A stretch of DNA of 45,774 bases from Deltaproteobacteria bacterium (GTDB lineage: Bacteria; Myxococcota_A; UBA9160; SMWR01). Below the pieces are notes generated by a model, which did no database searches, was not told the origin of the DNA, and saw nothing but the letters and a program-made list of their open reading frames with translations. The position numbers and the translations under genes were made by a program. Shown piece by piece: positions 13,056 to 21,609 of the stretch. Where the stretch lies: contig PBYF01000109.1 of assembly GCA_002729515.1 (NCBI GenBank), positions 1-45,774 on the forward strand, written 5' to 3'. Every line of letters starts with the position of its first letter. Position 1 is the first letter of the stretch.

Positions 13056-14410
13056 GCCGCAAGCCCGGAGGGGGCGCGCGGAATGGCGCGGAGTCGCCCG
13101 GAGGGGGCGCGAAGCCGATCCGGCGCGAGATTTCCCAGGCGCTCTTCGAGCGAGCGCAGCTCGTCATTCCGGGGGGCGTCAATTCCCCGGTCCGCGCGTA
13201 CCGCGGTGTTGGAAGCGATCCGCCGTTCATCGCCCGCGGCGCCGGTCCGCGCGTCTACGATGCCGACGGAAACGAGTACATCGACTACGTCGGGTCGTGG
13301 GGTCCGCTGATCCTGGGCCATTGTGACCCAGGTGTCTTGCGGGCCGTGGGCAAAGCCGCCGCTGCCGGCACGAGTTTCGGTGCGCCGACCGCGGCGGAGG
13401 TAGAGCTGGCCGAGACGCTCTGCGAGGCGCTTCCCAGCGTCGAAATGGTGCGCATGGTGAGTTCGGGAACCGAGGCCACCATGAGCGCCCTGCGTCTCGC
13501 CCGCGCCGCCACCGGCCGCTCGCGTCTGCTCAAGTTTGAGGGCTGCTACCACGGTCACGCCGACAGCCTGCTCGTCGGTGCCGGCAGCGGTGTCGCGACA
13601 CTCGGAATTCCGGGCTCGCCGGGGGTGCCCGAAGCCTTCGTCGAACTCACCGTGCAGGCCCCCTACAACGACCTGCCCGCGACGGCTGCGGCGTTCGAGC
13701 GCTGGGGCGACGCGCTGGCCTGTGTCATCGTCGAGCCGGTGGCCGGGAACATGGGCTGTGTGCCGCCCGAGCCGGGCTTCCTCGAAGGCCTCCGCGACCT
13801 CTGTGACCGCGCCGGGGCCCTCCTGATCTTCGACGAGGTGATGACCGGCTTCCGTGTCGCGTGGGGGGGGGCCCAGCTCCGCTACGGCGTCGAGCCGGAC
13901 CTGACCTGCCTCGGCAAGGTGGTGGGCGGCGGCCTCCCGGCGGCGGCCTTCGGCGGCCGAGCCAACCTGATGCGGCAACTCGCGCCCGAGGGCCCCGTCT
14001 ACCAGGCAGGCACGCTGTCGGGAAACCCGCTGGCTGTGGCCGCGGGCCTCGCGACGTTGCGCCGGCTGCGGGAGCCGGGCACCTATGACGCACTCGAATC
14101 ATTGACGCAGCGCATGACGCAGGGTCTGGCCGAACGAGCCGACGCGGCGGGCGTGGATTTCACAACTGCTGGCGTGGGTGGGATGTTCGGCTTCTTCTTC
14201 CACCCGGGGCCCGTGCGGAGCTTCGCCGACGCACGCGAGGCAGACGAGGCGCGCTTCCGGAAGTTCTTTCACGCCATGCTCGACGCAGGGGTGCTTCTCG
14301 CACCCTCTCCCTTTGAGGCCGGCTTCGTGTCGTTGGCCCACGGCGACGCAGAGATCGAGGCGACGCTCGCGACCGCCGAGGGCGCCTTTCGCGCCGTCGC
14401 GGCGCGTTGA
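13052..14410 (+). CDS. hemL: glutamate-1-semialdehyde 2,1-aminomutase
   Basis: A PLP enzyme that converts glutamate-1-semialdehyde to 5-aminolevulinate in the C5 route to tetrapyrroles. Conserved parts are [52 protein letters not shown] and the PLP lysine in [11 protein letters not shown] (about Lys289). GTG at 13052 overlaps the gyrA stop (GTGA). The first 25 residues are an atypical GGGA-rich extension made by a 16-bp direct repeat (GCCCGGAGGGGGCGCG, twice). The run of nine G at 13862 does not break the frame. Confidence 0.97.
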
Positions 14411-14483
14411 GACAGGGCGAGGCGTTGGCTAGGATCCGCCGCGTTTCGGCAGCTGGGCCGGCGGCGTGCTAGGGGCTCGCTCC

Positions 14484-14768
14484 ATGAAAGGGTCTTCGAG
14501 TCAGAGACCGCCGGCTTCCGGGTTTGGACCCGCCTACCAGGGTGGCTTGGAAGCGGGTCTGGGTGTCATCGTCAGCATGGGTCTGGGTCTCTGGGCCGAC
14601 TCCCATTTTGGAACCAGCCCTTTGTGGCTGTTCGTGGGCCTCGGGGTCGGTGTCGGCTCCTTCGCCCTGCGGATCACGCAGGTCGTGCGGAAGACAAGCG
14701 GAATTGCACAGCATGACCGGCAGCCTCCGCCGGAACAGACGAGTGAACGAGACGGACCGACCGAGTGA
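14484..14768 (+). CDS. atpZ: AtpZ/AtpI-like F0 assembly protein (PF09527 type)
   Basis: A 94-residue protein from the ATG at 14484 (an in-frame codon at 14466 would add six residues). It has two membrane helices with the glycine pattern GLEAGLGVIVSMGLGLWADSH and FVGLGVGVGSFALRI typical of the short AtpZ/'ATPase gene 1' family encoded ahead of F0 genes. A likely role is in cation uptake or c-ring assembly with AtpI. The stop overlaps the start of the next gene (GTGATG). Confidence 0.8.
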   Translation: MKGSSSQRPPASGFGPAYQGGLEAGLGVIVSMGLGLWADSHFGTSPLWLFVGLGVGVGSFALRITQVVRKTSGIAQHDRQPPPEQTSERDGPTE

Positions 14769-15229
14769 TGCGAGCCATTCCCTGGATTCAAGACCCCATC
14801 GAACAGCGGCATGCGATCCTCGCCGCCGCGGCGATCGCAGGGTCCGCCGCCGCCGTCGGCCCGTGGTTTGCGGCCAGCTTGGCTCTCGGTGTCGTCCTGG
14901 CGATGATCAACTTCCGTGCGTTGCAACGGGCAGCCCGGCGGCTGTCCAGTGGTGAACTCGCCGGTGCCCGGCCCTGGGTTGCGCTCTTCATCTTTCGCTT
15001 CGGCCTGCTCGGGGCCGCCATGTACTGGGCCCTCGCGTCGGGTGCCCATCCCATCGGATTGGTTGTCGGGCTCTCCCTCATCGTGCCGTCCGTGGTCCTA
15101 TTTGCCTGGAGGGGGGCTCCCGCTGTCGTGACCCACTCTGATGCGCCGCCGCCCGACGACCCGAGTTGGGACGAGTGGAATCCGTGGCTCGCCCGCGGGC
15201 GCGAACCCGACGACGGGGAGAGCCTGTGA
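14768..15229 (+). CDS. atpI: ATP synthase protein I (AtpI)
   Basis: A 153-residue protein with four predicted membrane segments (for example ILAAAAIAGSAAAVGPWFAA, LALGVVLAMINFRALQ, ALFIFRFGLLGAAMYWAL, PIGLVVGLSLIVPSVVLFAW) and a polar acidic tail, as in AtpI/PF03899, a c-ring assembly helper. It starts at ATG 14768, sharing one base with the atpZ stop, or at GTG 14765. It is followed by atpB with a GTGA overlap. Confidence 0.82.
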   Translation: MRAIPWIQDPIEQRHAILAAAAIAGSAAAVGPWFAASLALGVVLAMINFRALQRAARRLSSGELAGARPWVALFIFRFGLLGAAMYWALASGAHPIGLVVGLSLIVPSVVLFAWRGAPAVVTHSDAPPPDDPSWDEWNPWLARGREPDDGESL

Positions 15230-15899
15230 GTATCTACGGAGTGATCGAGCACTTCGTCCCCCCTGGGATCCAGGCCACGGTTCTCGCGGCAGCGCTGATG
15301 CTGTGTCTGGGCATCGTGGTGCGGCGCCAGATCGCCGCCGCTGGGGGGGGGTCCTCCCGGATGAGGGCGTCACGTTTCGCAATGTTGCCGAGGTGATCGT
15401 CGAGTGGTTGGCAGACCTCGCTCGCCAGAATCTCGGCGACGACTACAGGCGCTGGTTCCCGATGGTGGGAACCTTGTTCTTCTTCATCTTGATCTCGAAC
15501 CTGCTGGGTCTGATTCCCGGGATCGGTGGTGCGACGAGTCACATCGAGACAGGTGCGTCGTGGGCGCTCATCGCGTTCGCAGTCTCGGAAGGCGCGGGAA
15601 TCAAGAAGTACGGTGTGGGTTACATCAAGCACTTCCTCGGACCGATCTGGTGGCTCTCGCCCTTCTTCCTGATCCTGGAGATTCCGCTCCACTTTGCGCG
15701 GGTGATCACGCTGACGATTCGGCTCCTGGCCAACATGTTTGCGGACCACACCATCATCGCCGTGTGGTTGCTGCTGGTACCCTTCCTGGTGCCCGCCATC
15801 TTCATGGGCCTGGGGCTCATCGTCGCAGTTCTCCAGGCCTTCGTCTTTACCTTGCTGACCATCGTTTACATCAAACTGGCGCTCGAGGAGCCTCATTGA
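15226..15899 (+). pseudogene. atpB: ATP synthase F0 subunit a, frameshifted at a poly-G run
   Basis: Subunit a forms the two half-channels for the coupling ion. The GTG at 15226 opens MSIYGVIEHFVPPGIQ..VVRRQIAAAGGG, then the frame ends at a TGA at about 15394. The rest of the protein (VLPDEGVTFRNVAEVIVEWLADLARQ and onward to KLALEEPH) is in another frame up to 15899. The two halves join at nine G (15343-15351); ten G would restore one frame. All later parts look intact, including the essential arginine in LTIRLLANMF. A sequencing/assembly error in the homopolymer or a slippage site is more likely than a dead gene, since atpI and atpE around it are intact. Confidence 0.85.
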
Positions 15900-15946
15900 G
15901 GTCTTCGGGCATCCGTCAAATCAACGAGAGAGAGGGGGTTTACCTC

Positions 15947-16297
15947 ATGCGAAGACTCATCAAGATCACACTCTGGTCCCTGGTTCCGGCGCTCCTGCCC
16001 GTCGTGGCCCTTGCCGCCGACGGCGATGGCGCCGTGGCAAAGGCCGTGGGTATCGGCTCCCCGTACCTGGGGTACGGACTCGGCGCCGGCCTGGCTGCGG
16101 GCCTCGCCGGCCTCGGCTGCGGGATTGGTCAGGGCCTGACCGCTGGAAACACGACCGCGGGGATCGCCCGCAATCCGGGTGCCGCCACAGCGATGAACAC
16201 ACCGTTCATCCTCGGAATGGTTCTCATCGAGTCCATTGCGATCTATGGACTGCTCATCGGCATCCTCCTCTGGCTCAAGCTTCCCGATCTGGCTTAG
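15947..16297 (+). CDS. atpE: ATP synthase F0 subunit c
   Basis: A 116-residue rotor subunit. An N-terminal signal-like helix ends in ALAADG, followed by the two-helix hairpin GLGAGLAAGLAGLGCGIGQGL and FILGMVLIESIAIYGLLIGIL with the polar loop ARNPGAA. The ion-binding carboxylate is Glu95. Gln62, Glu95, Ser96 and Tyr100 match in spacing the Na+-binding residues Gln32, Glu65, Ser66 and Tyr70 of the Ilyobacter c-ring, but the Thr67 position is Ile. AGAGGGGG precedes the ATG. No atpF, atpH or F1 genes follow, so the ATP synthase genes are split, as in other deltaproteobacteria. Confidence 0.95.
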   Translation: MRRLIKITLWSLVPALLPVVALAADGDGAVAKAVGIGSPYLGYGLGAGLAAGLAGLGCGIGQGLTAGNTTAGIARNPGAATAMNTPFILGMVLIESIAIYGLLIGILLWLKLPDLA

Positions 16298-16670
16298 TCG
16301 GGTTTTGTGGAGGCCGGCGATGCACCGGGTGCTCGTGCGCCTGGACGCCTGTTCGCCGTGCTGCGTGGACGGTCTTCGACGGCTCTTGCAGGCCACCGGG
16401 CGGGAACCCGACGTGGGGCCTCACCCCATTTGAATCCCCACGGCGAACCCATGTTCCCGCCCGGCGACCTCGGTCCCGCCAACCCCCGGTCCCGTTGAAG
16501 GGGTGCAGCGGGTGTGCCCGAGGGCACGTACCGAGCTTTTCTAGAGCAAGTGCCGTGCCGCTCTGCACCGCACACACGATTTCTCGGGAACTCGAGCGCG
16601 AACGGGTATTTACCCGGGTAGGGGGATGCGCGAGCCCGCGCCGCCGTGCCCGCGCGGTCACGGAACGTAC
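16298..16670. other. intergenic region with dense inverted repeats (candidate structured RNA)
   Basis: There is no convincing gene. A 37-codon frame at 16320-16433 (MHRVLVRLDACSPCC...) has GGAGG six bases upstream but no recognisable family. The main structure is a perfect 12-bp inverted repeat CCGGGCGGGAAC (16396-16407)/GTTCCCGCCCGG (16453-16464), with GTGGGG (16413-16418)/CCCCAC (16436-16441) nested inside. It is followed by GTGCCC/GGGCAC (16514-16527), which itself lies inside GTGCAG (16503-16508)/CTGCAC (16563-16568). No T tract follows. It could be a structured RNA, an attenuator, or simply GC-rich spacer. Confidence 0.45.
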
Positions 16671-17288
16671 GTGAAAAGTCGATCGGGCCGGCTGCTCGCC
16701 TTCGAAGGTCTCGACGGTTGCGGCAAGACCACCCAGGTGGAGCGGCTCGCCGCGCGCCTGAGCGCCGCCGGCCACGACGTCTTGGCCACGCGCGAACCCA
16801 CCGATGGAGAGTGGGGGCGCCGCATCCGCGCCCGGACGCTCGAAGGCGAACGCGCTGAGCCCGCCGAAGAACTGCGCTGGTTCCTCGAGGATCGGCGTGA
16901 GCACGTCGCGCGCGAGATCGCGCCGGCACTCGAGGCCGGCCGAGTCGTGCTCACCGACCGCTACACGCTCTCGACGGTCGCCTACCAGGGCGCCCGCGGG
17001 ATCGACTGGCGCACCCTGCTCGCCGAGGCCGAGGCCGAATTTCCTGTACCCGATCTGGTGGTATTGCTCGAACTCGAGCCCGCCACCGGCATGCAGCGCG
17101 TGCGCGCGCGCGGCGGCCCGCGCGAGGCCTTCGAGGACCGCGAGAACCTCGAGCGCGTCGCCGAGATCTTCCGCGCGATCGCCGCGGATTACGTCGCGCG
17201 CATCCCGGGGTCGGGTTCGACGGACGCCGTCGAGGTGGCGATTGCGGCGTGCGTCGATCAGCGGCTCGGTCTGCCCGGCTTCCCTTGA
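16671..17288 (+). CDS. tmk: thymidylate kinase
   Basis: A dTMP kinase of 205 residues from GTG 16671 (starting VKSRSGRLLAFEG). An ATG at 16626 would add 15 residues but has its purine tract directly against the start. It shows the P-loop FEGLDGCGKTTQ, the DR(Y/H) motif TDRYTLSTVAYQG, and the E. coli-unlike LID region RGGPREAFEDRENLERV. It phosphorylates dTMP to dTDP. It overlaps tail-to-tail by 31 bp with the first gene of the polyene cluster on the other strand. Confidence 0.94.
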   Translation: MKSRSGRLLAFEGLDGCGKTTQVERLAARLSAAGHDVLATREPTDGEWGRRIRARTLEGERAEPAEELRWFLEDRREHVAREIAPALEAGRVVLTDRYTLSTVAYQGARGIDWRTLLAEAEAEFPVPDLVVLLELEPATGMQRVRARGGPREAFEDRENLERVAEIFRAIAADYVARIPGSGSTDAVEVAIAACVDQRLGLPGFP

Positions 17289-18016
17289 GCATCGCGGCGG
17301 GTGGTTTCGGCCTCGCGTTCCCGCCGGATCTGGTCGCGGCGGATCCGGATGTACTCCAGCGATTTTCGGCCGAGGGCGGTCTCCTCGGCCGGAAAGAAGT
17401 GTGACCAGATCCGGTCGATCGGGCCGCCGACGTAGTAGTAGCGAAAGCGTGTCTTGCGAATCGCGAACTCGATAGCGAAGACGGCGAGCATTGCGGCGAA
17501 CACGCCCCAACTCGTGACGGCCTGCCACCACTGCACGAGCCCGGCAATCGCGAGCCCGGCGGTGACCGCGGCCGTAGCCGCGAAGAACCAGGCCCAGAAA
17601 CGTGTGAGGCTGCGGCAGTAGTCGGCGATGAAATCCGGTGCGGCCGGAATCAGGGTTCGGACGGCGCGTTCCATGAGCGACATGGGTTCGCCCAGGCTCG
17701 CCACGAGTATGCCGGCGGCGATGCCGTACACCGCTGTGGGTACGAGTTGCAGGAAGATCGGTTTGCCGGTTGCCGCGGCCAGCACCAGAAGAATCGGCAC
17801 CGCGAGGGCGGTCACGCCCAACGCACGGTGCCGAAGGCCGCGTCCGAGCAGGGCGAGCACTGCCCCGAGACCGAGCAGGCCCAGGGCCAGGGGTCGCACA
17901 CCGATCTGCGCGACACCCGTCGCGAGGACACGCGGGTACACGACGACGAGCAGCCCGAGCGCCGCGCCGAGCGCGCCGAGGATCAACCGGTTGCGAAGCC
18001 GTTCACCAGAACTCAC
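17258..18016 (-). CDS. COG4648-type integral membrane protein, paralog 1
   Basis: A 252-residue protein with seven or so hydrophobic segments and a conserved polar C-terminal part with PDFIADYCRSLTRFWAWFF, EFAIRKTRFRYY and DRIWSHFFPAEET. These stretches match the protein at 35549-36268 one by one, so the two are paralogs. Membrane proteins of this kind (COG4648) are typical of aryl polyene clusters; their biochemical role is unknown, perhaps in supporting acyl transfer at the inner membrane. It is the last gene of the leftward operon that starts with the carrier protein at 21879. Confidence 0.8.
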   Translation of the reverse strand: MSSGERLRNRLILGALGAALGLLVVVYPRVLATGVAQIGVRPLALGLLGLGAVLALLGRGLRHRALGVTALAVPILLVLAAATGKPIFLQLVPTAVYGIAAGILVASLGEPMSLMERAVRTLIPAAPDFIADYCRSLTRFWAWFFAATAAVTAGLAIAGLVQWWQAVTSWGVFAAMLAVFAIEFAIRKTRFRYYYVGGPIDRIWSHFFPAEETALGRKSLEYIRIRRDQIRREREAETTRRDAQGKPGRPSR

Positions 18017-18058
18017 GGCCGAGTGGGAACGCTGCGAGGGGGACGGAACTGCTTCAAC

Positions 18059-18244
18059 TCATCGCAGGCAGCGCAGCTGCTCGGCGAGAGACTCGCCGGC
18101 GCGGTGGCGCTCGATCAGGTTCATGAGGCGATGTGCCTCGCGGGCGGTTGGAGCCCCGCGTTCGAAGAGCCCGGCGCGCGGCTTCAGGGCCAGGAGATCA
18201 CCGGCGAGCTCTCCTCTGACGACTGCGACGCTGCAGAACGTCAC
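18059..18244 (-). CDS. small hypothetical protein, translationally coupled to the ketoreductase
   Basis: A 61-residue frame starting with a GTG that overlaps the ketoreductase stop as GTGA, the same junction used by real gene pairs elsewhere in this cluster. The product (VTFCSVAVVRGELAGDLLALKPRAGLF...) has no motif I recognise and no signal peptide. The evidence is only the coupled start and its operon position, so it could be non-coding. Confidence 0.4.
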   Translation of the reverse strand: MTFCSVAVVRGELAGDLLALKPRAGLFERGAPTAREAHRLMNLIERHRAGESLAEQLRCLR

Positions 18245-18975
18245 CGGATGCCGCCGTTGACCTGGATCACCTGTCCCGTGACATAGCCCGCACCGTCGGA
18301 AAAGAGGAAGGCAACTGTTGCCGCAACGTCCTCTGGGCTTCCCAAGCGCCGCAGCGGCACCACTGCTGCGAGTTGTTCGCGGTCGGCGTCACCCAGCATG
18401 TCCGTTTCGATCCAGCCGGGAGCCACGCAGTTCACTGTGATCTGCCTCTTCGCGAGTTCCTGGGCCAGCGATTTCGTCGCGCCGATGAGCCCCGCCTTCG
18501 AAGCGCTGTAGTTCACCTGACCGCGGTTGCCGGAGATTCCGGCGAGTGATGAGATCGTGACGATGCGCCCGCCCGAGCGCTGGCGGATCATCGGCAGTAC
18601 CAGCGGGTGGAGCACGTTGTAAAAGCCGTCGAGGTTCGTTCGCAGCACCGTGTCCCAGGACGCGGAACTCAGGCCGGGGAACGGAGCGTCGCGGTGGAGG
18701 CCCGCATTCACGACCGCACCCCAGTAGGCGCCGCTGGTGTCGATGTCCGCAGCGACCGCCGCGGCGCTGGCGTCCCGGTCGGCGACGTCGAAGCCGAGGG
18801 CGACCGCCTCGCAACCGAGCCCGCGGATCTCCGCCACGGCCTCCTCGCAGGCCGCCTTGCTCTGCAGGTAGCCGAGGGCGATGTCGAAGCCGTTGCGCGC
18901 CAGCGCGAGCGCCACGGCACGCCCGATTCCCCGGCTGGCCCCGGTGACGAGCACCCGCTTTCGATCAGCTGCCAT
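18241..18975 (-). CDS. 3-oxoacyl-ACP reductase (FabG-like, ApeQ-type)
   Basis: A 244-residue short-chain dehydrogenase. It has the cofactor loop TGASRGIG (11-18), VVNAGLHRD, the catalytic Ser in TISSLAG, and Tyr156/Lys160 in YSASK. The substrate is expected to be the beta-ketoacyl-ACP polyene intermediate, with NADPH. The ATG at 18975 overlaps the dehydratase stop by 11 bp; the 10 residues before it in the open frame are part of that overlap. It sits between dehydratase and membrane-protein genes as in aryl polyene clusters. Confidence 0.92.
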   Translation of the reverse strand: MAADRKRVLVTGASRGIGRAVALALARNGFDIALGYLQSKAACEEAVAEIRGLGCEAVALGFDVADRDASAAAVAADIDTSGAYWGAVVNAGLHRDAPFPGLSSASWDTVLRTNLDGFYNVLHPLVLPMIRQRSGGRIVTISSLAGISGNRGQVNYSASKAGLIGATKSLAQELAKRQITVNCVAPGWIETDMLGDADREQLAAVVPLRRLGSPEDVAATVAFLFSDGAGYVTGQVIQVNGGIR

Positions 18976-19435
18976 TTCGCGCCCCCGGTGGTCCCGCGCC
19001 GGCATCCATGGCGTACACGCTGAGGCGCCCCTGCGCCAGTGTCGTCCCGTCGGCGGTGTCCTGCACGGTGCAGTCGAACCAGGCGAGTCCCGCCTCGCCC
19101 CGCAGGTGCCGCGACGTTACCTGCAGGCGCTGACCGGGCTGGAAGGAGTCGACGTGGATGTGGGTCCGCCGCGAGCCGATCAAGAAACCCGGGCGCTGCC
19201 GCTCGCGGCGTGAGCGCGAGATGAGTCCAGCGTGGGCTGCGATGCACTGGGCCATGTATTCGAGGCCCACCCATCCGGGGACGCTCCCCTCGGTGTCGCA
19301 AAATAGTTCGCTTCGCTCGAGGTCCACGGCACACACGGTCTTCTCGAGCGTGTGGGAGAGAACGCGTGAGAGCAGCAGCATGCGTCCCGAGTGAGGGACG
19401 AGTTCGGAGATCTCGGGCAGGTCTGCAGTGCTCAC
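18965..19435 (-). CDS. hotdog-fold 3-hydroxyacyl-ACP dehydratase (ApeP-like)
   Basis: A 156-residue protein starting VSTADLPEISELVPHSGRMLLLSRV. The 'PHSGRMLLL' stretch and GWVGLEYMAQCIAAHAG helix are typical of the COG4706 hotdog dehydratases of aryl polyene clusters. It is expected to remove water from beta-hydroxyacyl-ACP to build the conjugated double bonds, probably with the partner at 21159-21572. The GTG at 19435 overlaps the stop of the upstream gene (GTGA); the longer open frame upstream is the shadow of that gene. Confidence 0.85.
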   Translation of the reverse strand: MSTADLPEISELVPHSGRMLLLSRVLSHTLEKTVCAVDLERSELFCDTEGSVPGWVGLEYMAQCIAAHAGLISRSRRERQRPGFLIGSRRTHIHVDSFQPGQRLQVTSRHLRGEAGLAWFDCTVQDTADGTTLAQGRLSVYAMDAGAGPPGARNGS

Positions 19436-21162
19436 GGGTTCTCGTCCAGTTCCCAGAAGTCGAAGAAGTTGAACCACTGCAGGGGAAAGCGCAGGCACCA
19501 CGCCTCGAGGTGGCCCGTGTAGCGTTCGAGGAGTTCGCGAGCGCGCTTCTCTCGGTCTTGCCGCGGGACCGGTCTTCCGTCGCCAATATGCCGCAGCACG
19601 GTCTTGTAGCGCGCATCTCCCGTACGAACGCATAGGGCAAAGTACGTTGGGCACCCCAACGCACTCGCGAGCCGGAACGGTGAGAGGGGAAAGCGTGCGG
19701 GTGCACCCAGAAAGGTGGTCTCCGCGACACGTGCGGCGCGTTTGGGAGGTACCCGGTCGGCGAGGATTACGACGAACTCACCGCGCGCGAGGCAGGCGCG
19801 GATCTCGAAAGCAGCGCGTACCGAATCCGGATCGATCTCGATCACCCGCACGTGCATCTCCGGATCGAGAGATTCCAGGAATGCGTTGATGCGCTGTGCG
19901 TTGCCGAAGAAGGCGACCACGTTCACCCGAAGGTCGTGGCGCCTCGAGATCGACCAGAGCATGTCGGCGCTTCCCAGGTGGGAGCCGAGGACGAGCGCCC
20001 CTTGCCCGGCCCGCTCCATTTCGAAGACCTCTTCACTGCCGTCGTGATCGGCGTTGAGGTCTTCGAGTACCCCGCCCCAGACCGTCATGCGATCGTAGAG
20101 CGCCACCGCGAACTCGCGAATGTGTCGGAACACAGTCGAAAGGCTCGGAGCGCGGCCCAGGGCTGCGCGGCCCTCTGGGAGCGCCCACATCCGCTCCAGG
20201 TAGGCGCGGGAGCTGCGCCGGGCCTCGCTGTTGGTGAGCGTATAGTAGGCCGCGATAACCGACACGAGAGCCAGGGCCACCGGGCGCGGCACATAACGCG
20301 CCATGCCGAAGACGATGCGGAGACTCTGCGCCGTTCCCACTTCGTCGATCTGTGCCCAGCGCCCGCCGGTTGCTGGTCCACCGGGTTCCGGGGCTGCAGG
20401 AGGCGAACCGCGAAATTCGGGAGAAACGGGGAGACGGTCAGGGCCCCGGCGTCGCCGGGCGACGCGCAGGGGAAGCGCGAACGCGGCGCGAGTGTAGACC
20501 CAGGAGAGCCGGGCGTTGTCCCGGAGCATGTCGAAGTGGGAGAGCCCCATCGGGTCGTAGACCACGCGCGTCGGCAGGTTTCGAACCACTGTGCCCCGCC
20601 ACACGTGAGCGATCACAAATTCCGGATCGAACTCCATGTGGTCTCCTGTCGGCGTGGCGTCGAGGAGCGCGACCGTCGCGGCAAGCGGAATGCCGCGGAA
20701 CCCACACAGAGGATCTTCCACCTGGAACGAGCCCGTTAGACCCCAGACCATGCCGCGGGAGAGCTGACGCCCATAGAGCCGGCTCTTCGGAATGCTCGCA
20801 TCGAATACCGGTGCGCCAAGGAGCAACGCCTCGGGATCCTTGGCCGCGGCTGCGAGGAAGCGAGGTACGTCTGCCGGGTCGTGTTGCCCGTCAGCGTCGA
20901 GTTGGATTGCGTGGCTGAAGCCGCGCCGCTGCGCCAGCCGGTAGCCGGTCTTGAGCGCCGCCCCGCGTCCGCCGTTTCGTTCGCGGCGGTGGACCTCGAC
21001 CCACGGGTGTTTCGCCGCCAGCGTTTCGAGGGCGTTGCGCGTGGGAGCGGCGCTGCCGTCGTCGATCACCAGACAGGGAAGCCCGTGCACGGCGAGCGCT
21101 TCGAGCACGCCGGGGATCTCGCGCCCGTGGTCGTAGATCGGAATCAGGAGACAGGGTTTCAC
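19432..21162 (-). CDS. GT2 glycosyltransferase fused to LpxL-like acyltransferase
   Basis: A 576-residue fusion. The N-terminal domain (about 1-235) is a GT-A family 2 fold with LLIPIYDHG, VIDDGS and the metal-binding DADGQHDP. The C-terminal domain (about 290-576) is an LpxL/HtrB-type LPLAT with the HxxxxD motif in GSHLGSADML and a DRVPPK segment, ending in LQWFNFFDFWE. This two-domain enzyme is a hallmark of aryl polyene clusters, where it is thought to help attach the polyene to a lipid or sugar head at the membrane. A hydrophobic hinge (ALALVSVIAAYYTL) joins the halves. Confidence 0.9.
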   Translation of the reverse strand: MKPCLLIPIYDHGREIPGVLEALAVHGLPCLVIDDGSAAPTRNALETLAAKHPWVEVHRRERNGGRGAALKTGYRLAQRRGFSHAIQLDADGQHDPADVPRFLAAAAKDPEALLLGAPVFDASIPKSRLYGRQLSRGMVWGLTGSFQVEDPLCGFRGIPLAATVALLDATPTGDHMEFDPEFVIAHVWRGTVVRNLPTRVVYDPMGLSHFDMLRDNARLSWVYTRAAFALPLRVARRRRGPDRLPVSPEFRGSPPAAPEPGGPATGGRWAQIDEVGTAQSLRIVFGMARYVPRPVALALVSVIAAYYTLTNSEARRSSRAYLERMWALPEGRAALGRAPSLSTVFRHIREFAVALYDRMTVWGGVLEDLNADHDGSEEVFEMERAGQGALVLGSHLGSADMLWSISRRHDLRVNVVAFFGNAQRINAFLESLDPEMHVRVIEIDPDSVRAAFEIRACLARGEFVVILADRVPPKRAARVAETTFLGAPARFPLSPFRLASALGCPTYFALCVRTGDARYKTVLRHIGDGRPVPRQDREKRARELLERYTGHLEAWCLRFPLQWFNFFDFWELDENP

Positions 21163-21572
21163 GTCTCACCTCCGAGCTCGCAGCGTCCGCTGGCGAAGAT
21201 GCACTCGGCAGCGTCGGCCGATCTGATTTCGAATCGCAGCCGCCGCCCGTCGCCGTCGCTCTCGACCGTCAGCCGGACCACGTCTCCGGGGCGCAGCAGC
21301 GTCGGGAACTTGAGCGCCTCGAGGCAGCGCACCGCCGGTGGGTGGCCCAGCAGGGCTGCAGCCGCACCGATCGCCCAGCCGAGTTGCACGACGCCCGGCA
21401 CCACTGGGAATCCGGCGAAGTGGCCCTCGAGAAAGACCAGGTCTTCGGGCACGCGCAGCCGCCTCTCGAGCCGCCTCTCGCCGCGATGCTCGTCCTCGAC
21501 GATCGGCTCGCAGGTCTTTCCGCTGCCTTCTTGCGCGAATAGGTGCGAGCGTTGGGGGTGTCGCAAGGGCAT
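21159..21572 (-). CDS. hotdog-fold 3-hydroxyacyl-ACP dehydratase (ApeI-like)
   Basis: A 137-residue FabZ/FabA-like protein with the helix-leading motif LEGHFAGFPVVPGVVQLGWA, in which the HFxGxPVxPGVVQ part is typical of the ApeI group. Polyene dehydration in E. coli and Xenorhabdus uses two dehydratases, ApeI and ApeP; this and the gene at 18965 fit that pair. The ATG at 21572 has only a weak ribosome binding site. The stop overlaps the next gene by 4 bp. Confidence 0.85.
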   Translation of the reverse strand: MPLRHPQRSHLFAQEGSGKTCEPIVEDEHRGERRLERRLRVPEDLVFLEGHFAGFPVVPGVVQLGWAIGAAAALLGHPPAVRCLEALKFPTLLRPGDVVRLTVESDGDGRRLRFEIRSADAAECIFASGRCELGGET

Positions 21573-21609
21573 TTATTCGACTGTGGGGCAAGCCGCCCGA
21601 AGGATTCCG

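Noticed and set aside
16320-16433. Cysteine-containing 37-residue gene after atpE
   Set aside because: It has a good ribosome binding site but overlaps the start of the inverted-repeat region, has no recognisable family and ordinary GC-rich composition; kept only as a note in the intergenic entry.
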